Shown: positions 1 to 5,349 of the stretch, piece after piece
Position numbering within the stretch: the stretch's first letter is position 1
Layout of the letters: each line of letters opens with the position of its first letter
From: Klebsiella pneumoniae
GTDB taxonomy: Bacteria; Pseudomonadota; Gammaproteobacteria; Pseudomonadales; Azotimanducaceae
Assembly (NCBI GenBank): GCA_945878745.1
Contig: CAMDVY010000189.1
Coordinates: 1-6,221, forward strand
Direction: 5' to 3'
DNA: 6,221 nucleotides
Notes under the pieces: generated by a model
Database searches by the model: none
What the model was told of the DNA's origin: nothing
The model's input: the letters and a program-made list of their open reading frames with translations, nothing else
Position numbers and translations under genes: made by a program

Positions 1-825
1 CCCGGTCACCGGGTAGGCCGCGACCGGTGTCCCGCAGGCCATCGCTTCCAGCATGACCAGACCAAACGTATCCGTGCGCGAGGGAAAGACGAACACATCC
101 GCAGCGGCATATTCAGCCACCAATTCGTCGCCATAGCGGTAACCAAGCCAAGATGCGTCGGGATACCTGCTTTGCAGCGCTGCCCGGGACGGACCATCAC
201 CGACGACAATCTTGTCTGCATCGAGGTCGAGCGCAAGAAAGGCTTCGACGTTCTTCTCCGGAGCAATACGTCCAACGTACAGCAGGCGTGGCCGGGCCGA
301 GCACTTGCGTGAGAAGTCCGGTTTGAACTTTCGGGTATCCACACCGCGGTCCCACACCTCCAGATGCGCGAGACCCCAGTGCTCCAGCTCAGATCGATGA
401 GTAGAGGTGGTACACAGTGTCTTTTCAGCAGGTGAGTGAAACCAGCGCAGAAATCGATACCCCGCCGCCAGCGGTAACCCGATCCTCGCCTGGATGTACT
501 CTGGAAACTTGGTATGGAGCGATGTCGTGAAGGGGATCTGCATCCGTTTCAGCATCTGACGCGCGTAACAGCCCAGCGGACCTTCGGTGGCAATGTGCAC
601 CGCATCAGCTGCGCTGCTTTCAATGAGCGCGCGCATCTGCCACGGGTTGATCGCTACCCGGATCTCGGGATAGCTGGGAAGCGACAGTGTCCGGAATAGC
701 CCCGGATGCAGGACATGAGCCTCCCATCCCAGCGCCGGCAACTCTGCCAGCACGGATTGCAACGTGGTGACCACGCCGTTGGTTTGTGGCGACCAGGCAT
801 CAGTGATCAAAAGCAGACGTTTCAT
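1..825 (-). CDS. GT4-family glycosyltransferase (group 1), C-terminus cut by window edge
   Basis: The frame is open from ATG at 825 to the left edge, giving 275 residues with no stop; whole family members are near 350-400, so roughly the last fifth to third is missing. Seen: an N-terminal GT-B Rossmann strand followed by DAWSPQTNGVV (residues 9-19), the usual glycine-rich donor/acceptor loop; then, in the C-terminal nucleotide-sugar domain, GRIAPEKN (185-192), GDGP (209-212) and FPSRTDTFGLVMLEAMACG (247-265). The last stretch is the GT4 EX7E-type motif, with Asp252 in the first acidic place and Glu260 in the second; Asp there occurs in related subfamilies. Such enzymes transfer a sugar from an NDP-sugar at the cytoplasmic membrane face, often to lipid or glycan acceptors; the acceptor here cannot be told. 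The start overlaps the upstream phosphoesterase stop as ATGA and has no good ribosome site, which points to translational coupling. The family call is firm, the substrate unknown. Confidence 0.93.
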   Translation of the reverse strand, partial: MKRLLLITDAWSPQTNGVVTTLQSVLAELPALGWEAHVLHPGLFRTLSLPSYPEIRVAINPWQMRALIESSAADAVHIATEGPLGCYARQMLKRMQIPFTTSLHTKFPEYIQARIGLPLAAGYRFLRWFHSPAEKTLCTTSTHRSELEHWGLAHLEVWDRGVDTRKFKPDFSRKCSARPRLLYVGRIAPEKNVEAFLALDLDADKIVVGDGPSRAALQSRYPDASWLGYRYGDELVAEYAAADVFVFPSRTDTFGLVMLEAMACGTPVAAYPVTG

Positions 826-1628
826 GCACGCACTCGTTCTGGAAACGGGATAACGGCAGATGTTTGCGGGATTTCCTCCGGCCAGCGCACGATAGAAAAC
901 TCACCGCGCTCGTCTTCAACCAGTGCTGTACAGGATTCGACCCAATCCCCACAGTTCATGTAACGCACACCTTCAAGATCGGAGATCTCCGCGTGGTGGA
1001 TGTGTCCGCAGATGACGCCGGCATAACCATCCAGTCGACACTGACGGGCAATCGCAACTTCAAACTCACTTATGAAATTGACGGCCCGCTTGACCCGGTA
1101 CTTCAGCCACGCGGACAGCGACCAGTAACCATAGCCAAGCTTGCGTCTGAAGAAGTTCACGTAACGATTGGAGCGCAGAAGCAAGGTGTAACCAAGATCA
1201 CCAAGAAAGGCGATCCATCGATGGTAGCGGGTGATGACGTCGTACTCGTCGCCATGCACCACCAATAACACCCGTCCATCTGCAGTGCGATGCTGGATAC
1301 GGTCGACCACCTGCAGATTGCCGATTTGCAGATCGGAATATCGCCTCAGAAACTCATCGTGATTGCCGGTGACGTAGATGACCTCGGTGCCACGTTTGGC
1401 TGCCGTGAGAAAGCGGCGTACGACATTACTGTGAGCCTGCGGCCAGTAGAACCCTGATTTCAATCGCCAGCCGTCGATGATGTCGCCGACCAGATAAAGC
1501 TGGTCACAGGTGTGCATTTTCAGGAAAGAAGCAAGCCTTTCGGCCTGACATCCCCGGGTACCAAGATGTATGTCGGAGAGGAAAATGGTTCGGTAGTGAC
1601 GCGGCTCGAACGGCTGGGTGCGTTGCAT
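822..1628 (-). CDS. LpxH-like metallophosphoesterase (UDP-2,3-diacylglucosamine diphosphatase family)
   Basis: This is a calcineurin-like phosphoesterase of 268 residues from ATG 1628, slightly longer than E. coli LpxH (about 240). All five metal-site blocks are present in order: DIHLG (Asp19, His21), GDIIDGW (48-54), GNHD (88-91), HGDEYD (125-130) and GHIHH (208-212). The family splits the pyrophosphate of UDP-2,3-diacylglucosamine to give lipid X and UMP in lipid A synthesis. Many genomes carry extra paralogues of this type with unproven substrates, so the role here is by family only. The frame can also open at TTG 1658, ten codons earlier, but neither start has a clear Shine-Dalgarno sequence; ATG 1628 places the DxH block about 19 residues in, as expected. 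The segment from about residue 140 to 175 is rich in aromatic and basic residues, consistent with a lipid-contacting lid (inference). It shares an ATGA overlap with the glycosyltransferase gene, so both probably act on one envelope product. Confidence 0.92.
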   Translation of the reverse strand: MQRTQPFEPRHYRTIFLSDIHLGTRGCQAERLASFLKMHTCDQLYLVGDIIDGWRLKSGFYWPQAHSNVVRRFLTAAKRGTEVIYVTGNHDEFLRRYSDLQIGNLQVVDRIQHRTADGRVLLVVHGDEYDVITRYHRWIAFLGDLGYTLLLRSNRYVNFFRRKLGYGYWSLSAWLKYRVKRAVNFISEFEVAIARQCRLDGYAGVICGHIHHAEISDLEGVRYMNCGDWVESCTALVEDERGEFSIVRWPEEIPQTSAVIPFPERVRA

Positions 1629-1763
1629 GAATCGTGCATACCCGGTGGTTTGATGCAAGATGCTGGAAGGTGGTGTATCTCAAGTGACAAGCTGATGAAC
1701 TTTCCGTGACAAAGCACCCAACGACCACCTGTGGAGAGTCTGACTCGTCAGGCCTTTCCTGGC
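1629..1763. other. Intergenic gap between dUTPase and phosphoesterase genes
   Basis: This 135-bp gap lies between two minus-strand genes. I see no coding frame of note and no intrinsic terminator, since no stem is followed by a T-run in the minus direction. It holds short dyads, CCAC-CT-GTGG at 1725-1734 and GAGTC-T-GACTC at 1736-1746, and two direct copies of GTGACAA at 1684-1690 and 1706-1712. The gap is long enough for a separate promoter for the phosphoesterase-glycosyltransferase pair, but no clean -35/-10 pair is visible. Confidence 0.5.
1684..1712. repeat. Direct repeat GTGACAA, 22-bp period, upstream of phosphoesterase gene
   Basis: Two exact 7-bp copies (1684-1690 and 1706-1712) start 22 bp apart, about two helical turns, in the gap upstream of the phosphoesterase gene. 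Read in the direction of the gene they are TTGTCAC, resembling a -35 element. They could be paired regulator half-sites, but a 7-bp repeat can arise by chance. Confidence 0.3.
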
Positions 1764-2369
1764 TCAGCGGTCGAAGGGGTACCTCGCCTCCAACCCCGCA
1801 TAGAGTCGCTCTGGAGCCTCCGGGTGCCCGACGTCAAGAGTTGAAAGCAACTCGATGAGGTGCTCGTTGTCTTCGCGGCCATGCCAAAGCTTGTGATAAG
1901 TGCCCTGCTTGTAACCATGGTCCTGGCGAAAATGGTTGAGCACGTTTTTGCCGACGTACAACCGGTACAACTCATCGAAGTCCATTGGTAGCGCATCCAT
2001 GGCGGCGATGAAATCCGCAAGCACGAAGCCACGTTGCTGCAAAGTACTCTGGGCGAGTTGTTCGACCGCCAGACGAAATCGTTCTGGCTCGTAGTCACGG
2101 CTGCCGGTGGAAAACAAATCGACCAACGCATCATCGAATGAATTTTCGCGAAGCAGTTCGCTCAGGCCGAAGTGCCAGATGTCGACCAGCTCAAGTTTCA
2201 CCTGGTCAAGATCCGGAACCTGATGTTTCCACCACTTCCAGCCGTAGTGATCGAGCAGTTCCGCGCACTCAACCCAGATCGCCCGATAGTAGGGATATCC
2301 CTGATGGCGCCACTGCGGATGCACCTGTTGATTGTGGTCGTCCTGCATCCGCGCCATGGTGGTTAGCAT
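1764..2369 (-). CDS. Dimeric dUTP diphosphatase (all-alpha dUTPase_2 family)
   Basis: This 201-residue protein matches the dimeric, MazG-related all-alpha dUTPases (Pfam dUTPase_2), which are unrelated to the trimeric beta-barrel Dut. It hydrolyses dUTP (and often dUDP) to dUMP, limiting uracil entry into DNA and feeding thymidylate synthesis. Seen: the Mg-binding acidic pairs ECAE (Glu34, Glu37) and ELVDIWHF (Glu60, Asp63), the Trp/Lys-rich segment HYGWKWWK (41-48), and a C-terminal signature KNVLNHFRQDHGYKQGTY (141-158) with the conserved Asn, Arg and Gly-Tyr residues. An in-frame TTG at 2435 would add 22 residues without family character; ATG 2369 gives the usual MLTTMARMQD start, with GGA about 8 bases upstream. 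ATG 2357 is a further possible start. It is divergent from the UPF0016 gene and on the same strand as the phosphoesterase gene, 135 bp away. The family assignment is strong. Confidence 0.94.
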   Translation of the reverse strand: MLTTMARMQDDHNQQVHPQWRHQGYPYYRAIWVECAELLDHYGWKWWKHQVPDLDQVKLELVDIWHFGLSELLRENSFDDALVDLFSTGSRDYEPERFRLAVEQLAQSTLQQRGFVLADFIAAMDALPMDFDELYRLYVGKNVLNHFRQDHGYKQGTYHKLWHGREDNEHLIELLSTLDVGHPEAPERLYAGLEARYPFDR

Positions 2370-2414
2370 CGTGATCCGCGCGCTTCTTGTGTTAATGATC
2401 TTGTTTGTCCCTTC

Positions 2415-2431
2415 CAGGTGACCTGCACCTG
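2415..2431. promoter_or_regulatory. Perfect inverted repeat in divergent promoter region, possible operator
   Basis: CAGGTG (2415-2420) and CACCTG (2426-2431) are a perfect 6-bp inverted repeat around a 5-bp centre. It lies in the 110-bp gap between the divergent dUTPase and UPF0016 genes. An 8-bp palindrome, ACAATTGT, follows at 2432-2439. The position would suit a regulator acting on one or both genes. I do not recognise a known regulator's consensus, and no T-run follows to make it a terminator. Confidence 0.35.
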
Positions 2432-2479
2432 ACAATTGTTGATAGACTCTTCATCAATCGCTGAAATCAAGGATGTTCA

Positions 2480-2752
2480 ATGGATCTCAAACTTTTTCTC
2501 ACAGTTGCCGCCACCGTCTTTCTGGCCGAACTGGGTGACAAGACCCAGCTGGCGACCATGCTGTTTTCAGCGCGCGAAGATGCGAGTCGACTGACGGTAT
2601 TCTTTGCCGCCTCTGTTGCGCTGATCGCGGCCAGCGGGATCGGCGTGCTGGCCGGCGGCCTGGTCTCGCAGTACATCGAACCCGCCATGCTGAGCCGCGT
2701 GGCGGGCATCGGCTTCATCCTGATTGGTGCCTGGACCATCTGGCAAGCCTGA
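2480..2752 (+). CDS. Single-repeat TMEM165/GDT1 (UPF0016) family membrane protein, putative cation/Mn2+ exporter
   Basis: This is a 90-residue inner-membrane protein with three hydrophobic segments (about residues 3-30, 38-62 and 69-88). The first carries the UPF0016 hallmark E-x-G-D-K-T as ELGDKT (17-22), whose acidic residues are proposed to bind the transported ion. Eukaryotic Gdt1/TMEM165 and many bacterial members hold two such repeats and act as Mn2+/Ca2+:H+ exchangers; bacterial MneA exports Mn2+. This protein has one repeat only, so it would have to work as a homodimer or with a second half encoded elsewhere (inference). The start is well supported: AAGGA at 2469-2473 lies 6 bases before ATG. 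I see no yybP-ykoY Mn riboswitch in the short leader. The stop lies 5 bp from the stop of the convergent sulfhydrylase gene. The ion specificity is unproven. Confidence 0.9.
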   Translation: MDLKLFLTVAATVFLAELGDKTQLATMLFSAREDASRLTVFFAASVALIAASGIGVLAGGLVSQYIEPAMLSRVAGIGFILIGAWTIWQA

Positions 2753-2757
2753 CCGCC

Positions 2758-4029
2758 TCAACCGGCAAGTAGCGCCTGATCAAGATCCGCGATGATATCG
2801 TCGATATGCTCGATCCCGACGGACAGGCGGATCCCTTCCGGTGATACACCGACTGCACGCTGCTCTGCCTCGGACAACTGCCGATGCGTCGTAGATGCTG
2901 GATGGCAGGCCAGCGACTTCGCATCGCCAATGTTGACCAGACGCTTGAACATTTTCAACGCGTCGTAGAACTTCACACCGGCTTCAAAACCGCCCCTCAC
3001 GCCAAACGTCAGGATTCCAGAGGCATAACCGCCCATGTACTTCCTCGCCAGCGCATGATGCGGATGCCCTTCCAGGCCGGCATAACTTACCCAGCTGACC
3101 TTGCTGTGTCCTTGCAGATGTTTCGCCACAGCCAGCGTATTCGTGCAATGTCGCTCCATTCGCAGCGGCAGCGTTTCGATGCCTTGCAGAATCTGGAAGG
3201 CGTTGAATGGTGACAGCGCTGAACCGGTATTGCGCAGGGCTACCGTGCGAGCTCGTCCGATGTAGGCGGCAGCACCAAATGCCTGCACATAAACCACGCC
3301 GTGATAGCTGGCTTCCGGCTGATTGAACATCGGATACCGCGCGGCATGTTCTGCCCACGGGAACTGACCTGAATCGACAATGATGCCGCCCAGCGTAGTG
3401 CCGTGTCCGCCCATGTACTTGGTCAGCGAGTGCACCACGATGTCGATGCCATGGGCGATCGGCTTCAGGAGCGAAGGGGTTGCCACGGTGTTGTCGGCAA
3501 TGGTAACGACCCCTCGCCGTCGAGCCATCGCCGCAATCGCCGCCACATCGACGATGTTGCCGGCGGGATTGCCGATGGTCTCCATGAAAATCGCCTTGGT
3601 GCGGCCGTCGATCAGCTTCTCGAGCGCAGACGCTGAATCATTCTCGGCGAACCGCACTTCGATGCCCTGCTTTGGCAGCATGTGCGCAAACAGCGTATAG
3701 GTGCCACCATACAGCTGGGGAACAGAGACGATGTTGTCGCCGATTTCCGCGAGGTTGAGTACGGCATAGTTGATGGCGGCGCTGCCCGCTGATACCACCA
3801 ATCCGGCGATACCACCTTCCAGCGCAGCCACTCTCTGCTCAAGCACATCGTTGGTCGGATTCATTATCCGCGAGTAGATGTTGCCGGGTACTGCAAGATT
3901 GAAGAGATCGGCGCCATGCTGGGCATTATCGAATTCATAGGCGACGGTCTGATAGATCGGTACCGCTACTGCGTGGGTGGTGGGCTCACTCTGGTAGCCG
4001 GTGTGAATCGCGATGGTCTGGTCTTTCAT
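2758..4029 (-). CDS. metY: O-acetylhomoserine aminocarboxypropyltransferase (sulfhydrylase), PLP-dependent
   Basis: This 423-residue protein is a Cys/Met-metabolism PLP enzyme (fold type I) of the usual MetY length. It joins O-acetyl-L-homoserine with sulfide to give homocysteine and acetate, the direct sulfhydrylation route to methionine, in the cytoplasm. Seen: an N-terminal AVPIYQTVAYEFD block (22-34), YSR (52-54) and LYGGTY (106-111) that contact the cofactor phosphate and ring, Asp179 in IADN, the Schiff-base Lys204 in SLTKYMGGHG, and IRLSVGIEH near the C-terminus for substrate carboxylate binding. ATG 4029 gives the normal MKDQTIAIHTGY beginning; in-frame starts at 4107 and 4143 add up to 38 residues with no family character and would run into the divergent gene. 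ATG 4029 has no clear Shine-Dalgarno sequence, and a 19-codon frame with a strong one ends on it as ATGA, so translation may be coupled. Some paralogues use O-succinylhomoserine or methanethiol instead; the substrate is inferred from family. Confidence 0.94.
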   Translation of the reverse strand: MKDQTIAIHTGYQSEPTTHAVAVPIYQTVAYEFDNAQHGADLFNLAVPGNIYSRIMNPTNDVLEQRVAALEGGIAGLVVSAGSAAINYAVLNLAEIGDNIVSVPQLYGGTYTLFAHMLPKQGIEVRFAENDSASALEKLIDGRTKAIFMETIGNPAGNIVDVAAIAAMARRRGVVTIADNTVATPSLLKPIAHGIDIVVHSLTKYMGGHGTTLGGIIVDSGQFPWAEHAARYPMFNQPEASYHGVVYVQAFGAAAYIGRARTVALRNTGSALSPFNAFQILQGIETLPLRMERHCTNTLAVAKHLQGHSKVSWVSYAGLEGHPHHALARKYMGGYASGILTFGVRGGFEAGVKFYDALKMFKRLVNIGDAKSLACHPASTTHRQLSEAEQRAVGVSPEGIRLSVGIEHIDDIIADLDQALLAG

Positions 4030-4085
4030 AGGGTGCTCTGTGCCTGCTCTGACGAATCTGCATTCTGCCGCATCCACATCGTCAT
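4026..4085 (-). CDS. Putative Met-rich leader peptide (19 aa) coupled to metY
   Basis: The frame reads MTMWMRQNADSSEQAQSTL. AGGAG (4093-4097 read on the minus strand) sits 7 bases before its ATG, the best ribosome site for the downstream gene in this gap. Its TGA overlaps the metY ATG as ATGA, and metY has no clear site of its own, so ribosomes finishing the short frame could restart on metY. Met occupies residues 1, 3 and 5, with Trp at 4. That is suggestive before a methionine-synthesis gene, yet the codons come so early that classical attenuation is hard to picture, and there is no terminator hairpin with a T-run before metY. It may simply be a coupling frame. I know of no family for the peptide, and chance remains possible. 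Confidence 0.5.
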   Translation of the reverse strand: MTMWMRQNADSSEQAQSTL

Positions 4086-4112
4086 GGGATATCTCCTGCG
4101 ATAACATGTCCC
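4086..4112. promoter_or_regulatory. Imperfect inverted repeat in the metY/acyl-CoA dehydrogenase divergent gap
   Basis: GGGATATCT (4086-4094) and ACATGTCCC (4104-4112) pair at 7 of 9 positions around a 9-bp spacer. The repeat lies between the leader-peptide ATG and the dehydrogenase start, and it includes part of the leader's Shine-Dalgarno sequence. It could be an operator shared by the divergent genes or an mRNA hairpin that masks that ribosome site. Neither is demonstrated, and two mismatches make it a weak candidate. Confidence 0.3.
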
Positions 4113-4141
4113 GCTGAAATCGATTAACGCGGATGGCGACC

Positions 4142-5347
4142 ATGGATCTTTCTTACGGACCGGAATACGAGGATTTTCGTTCTCAGGTACGCGAATTTCT
4201 GCACAACCACGGCTCCAGGGCACCCAAGGGCGGCGGGTTGCGATCTCCTGCTGCCAAAGACTGGCAGGCGTTATTGATCGAGCAGGGTTACGCCGCCCGG
4301 ACTATCCCGAAGGAATACGGTGGTCATGGCGCGCAGCCGGACATCCTCAAATCACGCATCATTGCCGAGGAGTTTGCGACGGCGCAGGTCCCAGGTGGTC
4401 TGGGTGGACAGGGTATTTCGATGCTCGTCCCAACGCTGCTGGAGCTCGGTACCGAAGCCCAGAAACAGCAGTTCATCGTGCCGACGATTCGCGGCGAAAT
4501 GCTGTGGTGCCAGGGTTACTCCGAACCCGGCGCTGGAAGCGACCTCGCCAGCCTGCGGACTGCCGGCGTTCTGGATGGCGACGATTGGGTGATCAATGGT
4601 CAGAAGATCTGGACTTCCACCGCGCACCTGGCGGACTGGATCTTCTGTCTCGTGCGCACCGAACCGGATGCGCCCAAGCACAAGGGAATTTCCTTTCTGC
4701 TGTTCGACATGAAAACGCCGGGCATCGAGATCCGACCGCTGGTCGACATGACCGGCAATGCCAACTTCAACGAGGTCTTTTTCACCGATGTTCGAGTGCC
4801 AAAGAGCCAGATCGTCGGACAACGTGGCCAGGGCTGGGCGGTTGCCAACAGCATTCTCGGCTTTGAACGGGACTCTCTGGGAGATCCGAACGCCACCCTG
4901 TCCCGCCTGAACCGGTTGTTCGAACTCATGCGGGAAGAAACCGTCGATGGCACCCGAGTACTCGACAATGGCGCGATGCGTGACCGCGCCATGCAGATCC
5001 AGGGACGGGTGATGGCGATGCGATTCAACGAACTTCGCGTGCTGTCCGCCAAAGTCAATAATAAAAACGACGCGTCACTGGCCCGCCTGATCGGCAAGTT
5101 GCAAGGCACCGAACTGCGCCACGACCTGGAGGGGCTCGGTATCGACGTCATGGGCGAACTCGGCCTTGCCTACAAAGACAATCCGCTGCTGCGCGATGCC
5201 GGTATGTGGCAGTACCACTACATGTACTTCCTTGGCCTCATCATCGGTGGTGGCACCTCACAGATTCAGAAAAACATCATCAGTGAACGCGGGCTGGGCA
5301 TGCCACGCGAGCCGCAGATCATCACCGCACAAGCGGAGAAGAAATAA
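4142..5347 (+). CDS. Acyl-CoA dehydrogenase, large (catalytic-type) subunit of a probable heteromeric enzyme
   Basis: This 401-residue flavoprotein has the three acyl-CoA dehydrogenase domains: N-terminal helices to about 115, a beta middle domain with WCQGYSEPGAGSDLASLRT (122-140) and WTSTAHLADW (157-166) for FAD and substrate, and a C-terminal helical domain ending in GGGTSQIQKNIISERGLG. It would introduce the alpha,beta double bond into an acyl-CoA, passing electrons to ETF. The usual catalytic Glu of the YEGT motif is Gly here, but GFER near residue 242 puts a Glu where isovaleryl-CoA dehydrogenase has its base. The RxxFG FAD motif is not evident in its C-terminal half; the next gene carries a version. 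These traits match the large subunits of PimC/PimD-like and mycobacterial FadE heteromers acting on bulky or dicarboxylic acyl-CoAs. ATG 4142 has GGATGG 5 bases upstream and gives the family-like MDLSYGPEYEDF; ATG 4133 is three codons earlier with weaker support. The substrate is unknown. Confidence 0.93.
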   Translation: MDLSYGPEYEDFRSQVREFLHNHGSRAPKGGGLRSPAAKDWQALLIEQGYAARTIPKEYGGHGAQPDILKSRIIAEEFATAQVPGGLGGQGISMLVPTLLELGTEAQKQQFIVPTIRGEMLWCQGYSEPGAGSDLASLRTAGVLDGDDWVINGQKIWTSTAHLADWIFCLVRTEPDAPKHKGISFLLFDMKTPGIEIRPLVDMTGNANFNEVFFTDVRVPKSQIVGQRGQGWAVANSILGFERDSLGDPNATLSRLNRLFELMREETVDGTRVLDNGAMRDRAMQIQGRVMAMRFNELRVLSAKVNNKNDASLARLIGKLQGTELRHDLEGLGIDVMGELGLAYKDNPLLRDAGMWQYHYMYFLGLIIGGGTSQIQKNIISERGLGMPREPQIITAQAEKK

Positions 5348-5349
5348 TC

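Noticed and set aside
864..1268. Plus-strand open frame of 134 codons across the phosphoesterase gene
   Set aside because: It lies antisense to a gene with all five metallophosphoesterase metal motifs, has no recognisable domain, and reads as a shadow frame.
1736..1763. Possible intrinsic terminator after the dUTPase gene
   Set aside because: Only 4-5 bp stems (for example GAGTC/GACTC) are present, with no T-run following in the minus direction.
2370..2479. yybP-ykoY manganese riboswitch before the UPF0016 gene
   Set aside because: The gap is short and I do not find the conserved paired-loop sequences of that riboswitch.
3380..3700. Plus-strand open frame of 106 codons inside metY
   Set aside because: It is antisense to the conserved PLP enzyme core, has a low-complexity Ser/Ala/Met-rich composition and no family features.
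4020..4097. SAM riboswitch upstream of metY
   Set aside because: Too little leader exists between the divergent genes for a SAM-I fold, and I see no SAM-II-like pseudoknot elements.
4094..4125. Sigma-70 promoter for metY with TGTTAT as -10
   Set aside because: The matching -35 position is a poor match to TTGACA at any normal spacing, so I do not call it.
4030..4143. N-terminal extension of metY from starts at 4107 or 4143
   Set aside because: The added residues have no family character, neither start has a well-spaced Shine-Dalgarno sequence, and the longest version overlaps the divergent dehydrogenase start.
4352..4822. Minus-strand open frame of 156 codons inside the first acyl-CoA dehydrogenase
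   Set aside because: It mirrors the conserved dehydrogenase codons and has no domain or ribosome site of its own; it is a shadow of a high-GC gene.
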